Shown here: positions 62,034 to 64,000 of the stretch, one piece after another | How positions within the stretch are numbered: position 1 is the first letter of the stretch | How the letters are laid out: each line of letters begins with the position of its first letter | Assembly (NCBI GenBank): GCA_913775715.1 | Contig: CAJYMC010000009.1 | Location: forward strand, 1-64,000 | Reading direction: 5' to 3' | Source of the DNA: an uncultured Exiguobacterium sp. | GTDB taxonomy: Bacteria; Bacillota; Bacilli; Exiguobacteriales; Exiguobacteriaceae | DNA: 64,000 bases | Program-made: the position numbers and the translations under genes | Notes under the pieces: model-generated | Told to the model about the DNA's origin: nothing | What the model saw: the letters and a program-made list of their open reading frames with translations, nothing else | Database searches by the model: none

Positions 62034-62234
62034 TTAGATCTTTGAAACGTTCGCAGCTTGTGGACCACGATCGCCTTCAACGATTTCAAATTCCACTTCT
62101 TCGCCTTCTTCAAGTGATTTATAACCATCGACTTGAATCGCTGAGAAGTGTACGAAGACGTCTTTCGCGTCAGACGTTTCGATGAATCCATAACCCTTTT
62201 CAGCATTAAACCATTTGACTTTACCTTGTTCCAT
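62034..62234 (-). CDS. cspB: Cold-shock protein, CspA/B family
   Basis: The 66-aa OB-fold protein has RNP1 KGYGFIE and RNP2 VFVHFSAI, the nucleic-acid-binding faces. It acts as an RNA chaperone. The paralogue letter is not certain. The leader 62235-62330 is modest in length. Confidence 0.96.
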   Translation of the reverse strand: MEQGKVKWFNAEKGYGFIETSDAKDVFVHFSAIQVDGYKSLEEGEEVEFEIVEGDRGPQAANVSKI

Positions 62235-62401
62235 TCGAATTCACGTTCCCTTCGCAAACCAGAGTACGAGAGCAAGCTCTCACGAATTAGTTTATCAAAA
62301 GAAGGAATTATTGACAATTAAAAATTCTGATTATTTAGAAACCATTACCACGTAATTATCAATTTCCACCAAGACATTGTTCTATATTTCAAAAAATTAC
62401 A

Positions 62402-62430
62402 TTGTCATTACATTTGTAATATTGTATTAT
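62402..62430 (+). promoter_or_regulatory. Likely comK promoter
   Basis: TTGTCA (62402-62407), 17 bp, TATTAT (62425-62430), about 55 bp before the comK start in a very AT-rich stretch. No convincing paired ComK boxes (AAAAN5TTTT) are visible. Confidence 0.55.
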
Positions 62431-62486
62431 ATCGTTAGTAATTACCTGTTTTATCCATTGTCCCATTTGAGGAGGATGTAGTCGAC

Positions 62487-62993
62487 ATGCGACCATTCCA
62501 TAATGATGAAAAGTATCGAATCACGAAGCGGACCGTAGCAATCTTACCTTGCTACGACATGATGAAGCAGTCCATCATCGTTTTAGAAGATGGTTCTACC
62601 ATCATGACGCCACTTCGACCGTATCAACTGTTGCAATTATCGTGCAGGCAGTACAATAGTTCTATTGAGGAACGGATCGTCACCGCAAAACGTGTCGCAT
62701 CCGTGAAAGGAAAAGTCCCGATTGTCATCGAACCGTCACTCGGCCTCGTCTTTTTCCCTACCAAATCACCGAAACGTGATGATTGCGAATGGTACGCTTG
62801 GAGTCATATGATTGATGTCCTCGAAGAGGATGGACAGACTAAGCTGAAGACCCGCAATGGCATGATCCTTCCCGTGAACGCCTCTCCTTACATCGTCCGC
62901 AACCAAATGAAAGCAACAGGTGAGCTTATGGCTCGCTATCAACAATTGAACGCGATGACATTAGAGGAACGCTTTAATGCAATCAAATCTTGA
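62487..62993 (+). CDS. comK: Competence transcription factor ComK family
   Basis: The 168-aa protein aligns by eye with ComK: ITKRTVAILPCYD, the PLRPYQLLQLSCRQYNSS segment, KVPIVIEPSLGLVFFPTKSPKRDDCEWYAWSHM, and the LPVNASPYIVRNQ block. ComK activates DNA uptake and recombination genes. It lacks most of the C-terminal tail of the 192-aa B. subtilis protein. GGAGGATG precedes ATG 62487. Confidence 0.9.
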   Translation: MRPFHNDEKYRITKRTVAILPCYDMMKQSIIVLEDGSTIMTPLRPYQLLQLSCRQYNSSIEERIVTAKRVASVKGKVPIVIEPSLGLVFFPTKSPKRDDCEWYAWSHMIDVLEEDGQTKLKTRNGMILPVNASPYIVRNQMKATGELMARYQQLNAMTLEERFNAIKS

Positions 62994-63002
62994 AAAAACG
63001 AA

Positions 63003-63033
63003 GGTTGGGCGATATTTTCGCTCAACCCTTTTT
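63003..63033 (+). terminator. Terminator of comK
   Basis: Ten-bp stem GGTTGGGCGA / TCGCTCAACC followed by CTTTTT, directly after the comK stop. Confidence 0.88.
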
Positions 63034-63087
63034 CGTTTCTGCCGATATATAATAAGATGATGTATTTTGAAAAAAGGAGGACGTTTG

Positions 63088-64000
63088 ATGAATATCCAGT
63101 TGAATCCAGCTCGTTCGACGGTACCTGCCGGACAAACCGTTCTTTCGGAGACGAAGACATACAAAGGAACCGTCTTAGAACAAACCGGACCGCATACGGC
63201 GCTCGTTCAAGTCGGACGGGATAAAATCGAGATGACATTCACTGGAGAAGTTCCGACAGGTGATTTCCAGTTTAAAGTAAAAGGTCAAACGGCAGAAGGT
63301 TATTTGATCGAACAGCTACCAGCTGTCTCAGGACCTGACGCTGAAACACCGTCCGCCGTCTCGATTCCGTCAAACGTCGATCCCGCTTTACTCGAAGGCG
63401 TGCCAGCAGAACTGAAACCGGCTGTCGCAAAACTCCTTGCGAGCGGTCAGTTGCCTCAAACACCGGAAGTCGTCGCCCAACTGGTCACGGCCCTTCAAGG
63501 TAGCTACAAGGATCTTGTCCTTGAACTCGTTTCGCGTCCTGACAATTCCCTTCCACCGGAAGCAGAATTATTGATTGATAGCCTGTTAGCGACGACCGAA
63601 GACTTCGTCGATGTTCTTCCGGAACGCGACGTCTTACGCGACCAACCAACATTCGAAAAAGCCGTTGCGCTTGACGTTGCACGCGCCACTTTACCGACGC
63701 AGCGTGATATCGAGATCGCGACACCACTGCATATGCGTCAGTACATTGAACATTTGCCAGCGAAGGAACGACCAGCACTCATCACGGCGCTTGAGCAAGG
63801 AGACGTCGAAACGGTCCGAAAACAACTGACACCTCACTTCCCGCAATCTCCACTCGAGACGAAGACGAGTGTCCGTGAACAACTGATTGGTCTGACGGCA
63901 CGTGCCGCAAGTCCGGTCGATCCCGCAACGGCAACTGCGACGCGTTCGGCTCTGACCCTCGTCCGAGAGGTGACACCTCGTTTAGCGGAGGTGACGAACG
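63088..64000 (+). CDS. Partial gene, FliK/YlqG-like (runs off right edge)
   Basis: ATG 63088 has AAAGGAGG 7 bp upstream and the frame stays open for 304 codons to the window end. It begins MNIQLNPARSTVPAGQTVLS, with a small beta-rich domain (YKGTVLEQTGPHTALVQVGRDKIEMTFTGEVPTG) of the kind seen near flagellar hook-length control (FliK) and YlqG proteins, then a long helical region rich in P, E, T. The C-terminal part that would settle the family is outside the window, so the name is tentative. Confidence 0.6.
   Translation, partial: MNIQLNPARSTVPAGQTVLSETKTYKGTVLEQTGPHTALVQVGRDKIEMTFTGEVPTGDFQFKVKGQTAEGYLIEQLPAVSGPDAETPSAVSIPSNVDPALLEGVPAELKPAVAKLLASGQLPQTPEVVAQLVTALQGSYKDLVLELVSRPDNSLPPEAELLIDSLLATTEDFVDVLPERDVLRDQPTFEKAVALDVARATLPTQRDIEIATPLHMRQYIEHLPAKERPALITALEQGDVETVRKQLTPHFPQSPLETKTSVREQLIGLTARAASPVDPATATATRSALTLVREVTPRLAEVTN

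Overview
The window looks like a chromosome segment of a low-GC-branch Firmicute, most likely Exiguobacterium. This rests on gene order, which matches Bacillus subtilis blocks (rbsRKDACB, cggR-gapA-pgk-tpi-gpmI-eno, rapZ-yvcK-whiA-clpP, hprK-lgt-ppaX-yvoF, uvrBA, ctpB, ftsEX-cccB-yvjA-prfB-secA-hpf), on a secG-est-rnr-smpB-ssrA cluster, and on a soluble acyl-ACP desaturase plus a stand-alone ComK. Genus assignment is inference; no 16S gene is present.

Bases 1-9.6 kb are accessory DNA. From the left: the edge of an insertion-sequence-like gene, a GNAT acetyltransferase, then an AT-rich reverse transcriptase gene (786-2183, minus strand). Upstream of the RT lies a non-coding stretch (about 2200-2450) that I read as the template RNA of a DRT2-like antiphage system. 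It holds a 138-nt unit (2281-2418) bounded by the microhomology AAACA. Joining such units head to tail would create three things absent from the chromosome: a consensus promoter (TTGACA, 17 bp, TATAAT), a Shine-Dalgarno site, and an endless in-frame ORF of 46 codons per turn. This is the most interesting object in the window. An IS3-family element (2504-4171) sits directly behind it. Next comes a 5.4-kb integrative element lying between two copies of the 3' end of the tmRNA gene (4216-4240 and 9591-9615). It carries a nuclease-methyltransferase fusion plus specificity subunit (BcgI/type I-like), an unknown 114-aa protein, and an integrase whose N terminus has been replaced by part of RadC.

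From 9.6 kb on the DNA is ordinary core chromosome, mostly transcribed leftward. Blocks in order: trans-translation and RNA decay (ssrA, smpB, rnr) with an esterase and secG; ribose uptake and phosphorylation under an RbsR operator and a CcpA cre-like site; small membrane and orphan proteins; a desaturase with a zinc-ribbon partner; the glycolytic operon under CggR; rpoN with a glutaredoxin-like gene; tRNA-Arg(CCG); clpP under a CtsR box; whiA-yvcK-rapZ; trxB and a TPR protein; kapB, yvoF, ppaX, lgt, hprK; yvlB; uvrA-uvrB; minJ-like, ctpB, an EnvC-like peptidase, ftsX-ftsE (division and wall); cccB; yvjA; a GNAT/methyltransferase pair; prfB without the usual frameshift; secA; hpf; a cold-shock protein; comK; and the start of a FliK-like gene running off the right edge.

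All functions are read from sequence motifs and synteny. No database search or structure prediction was run.
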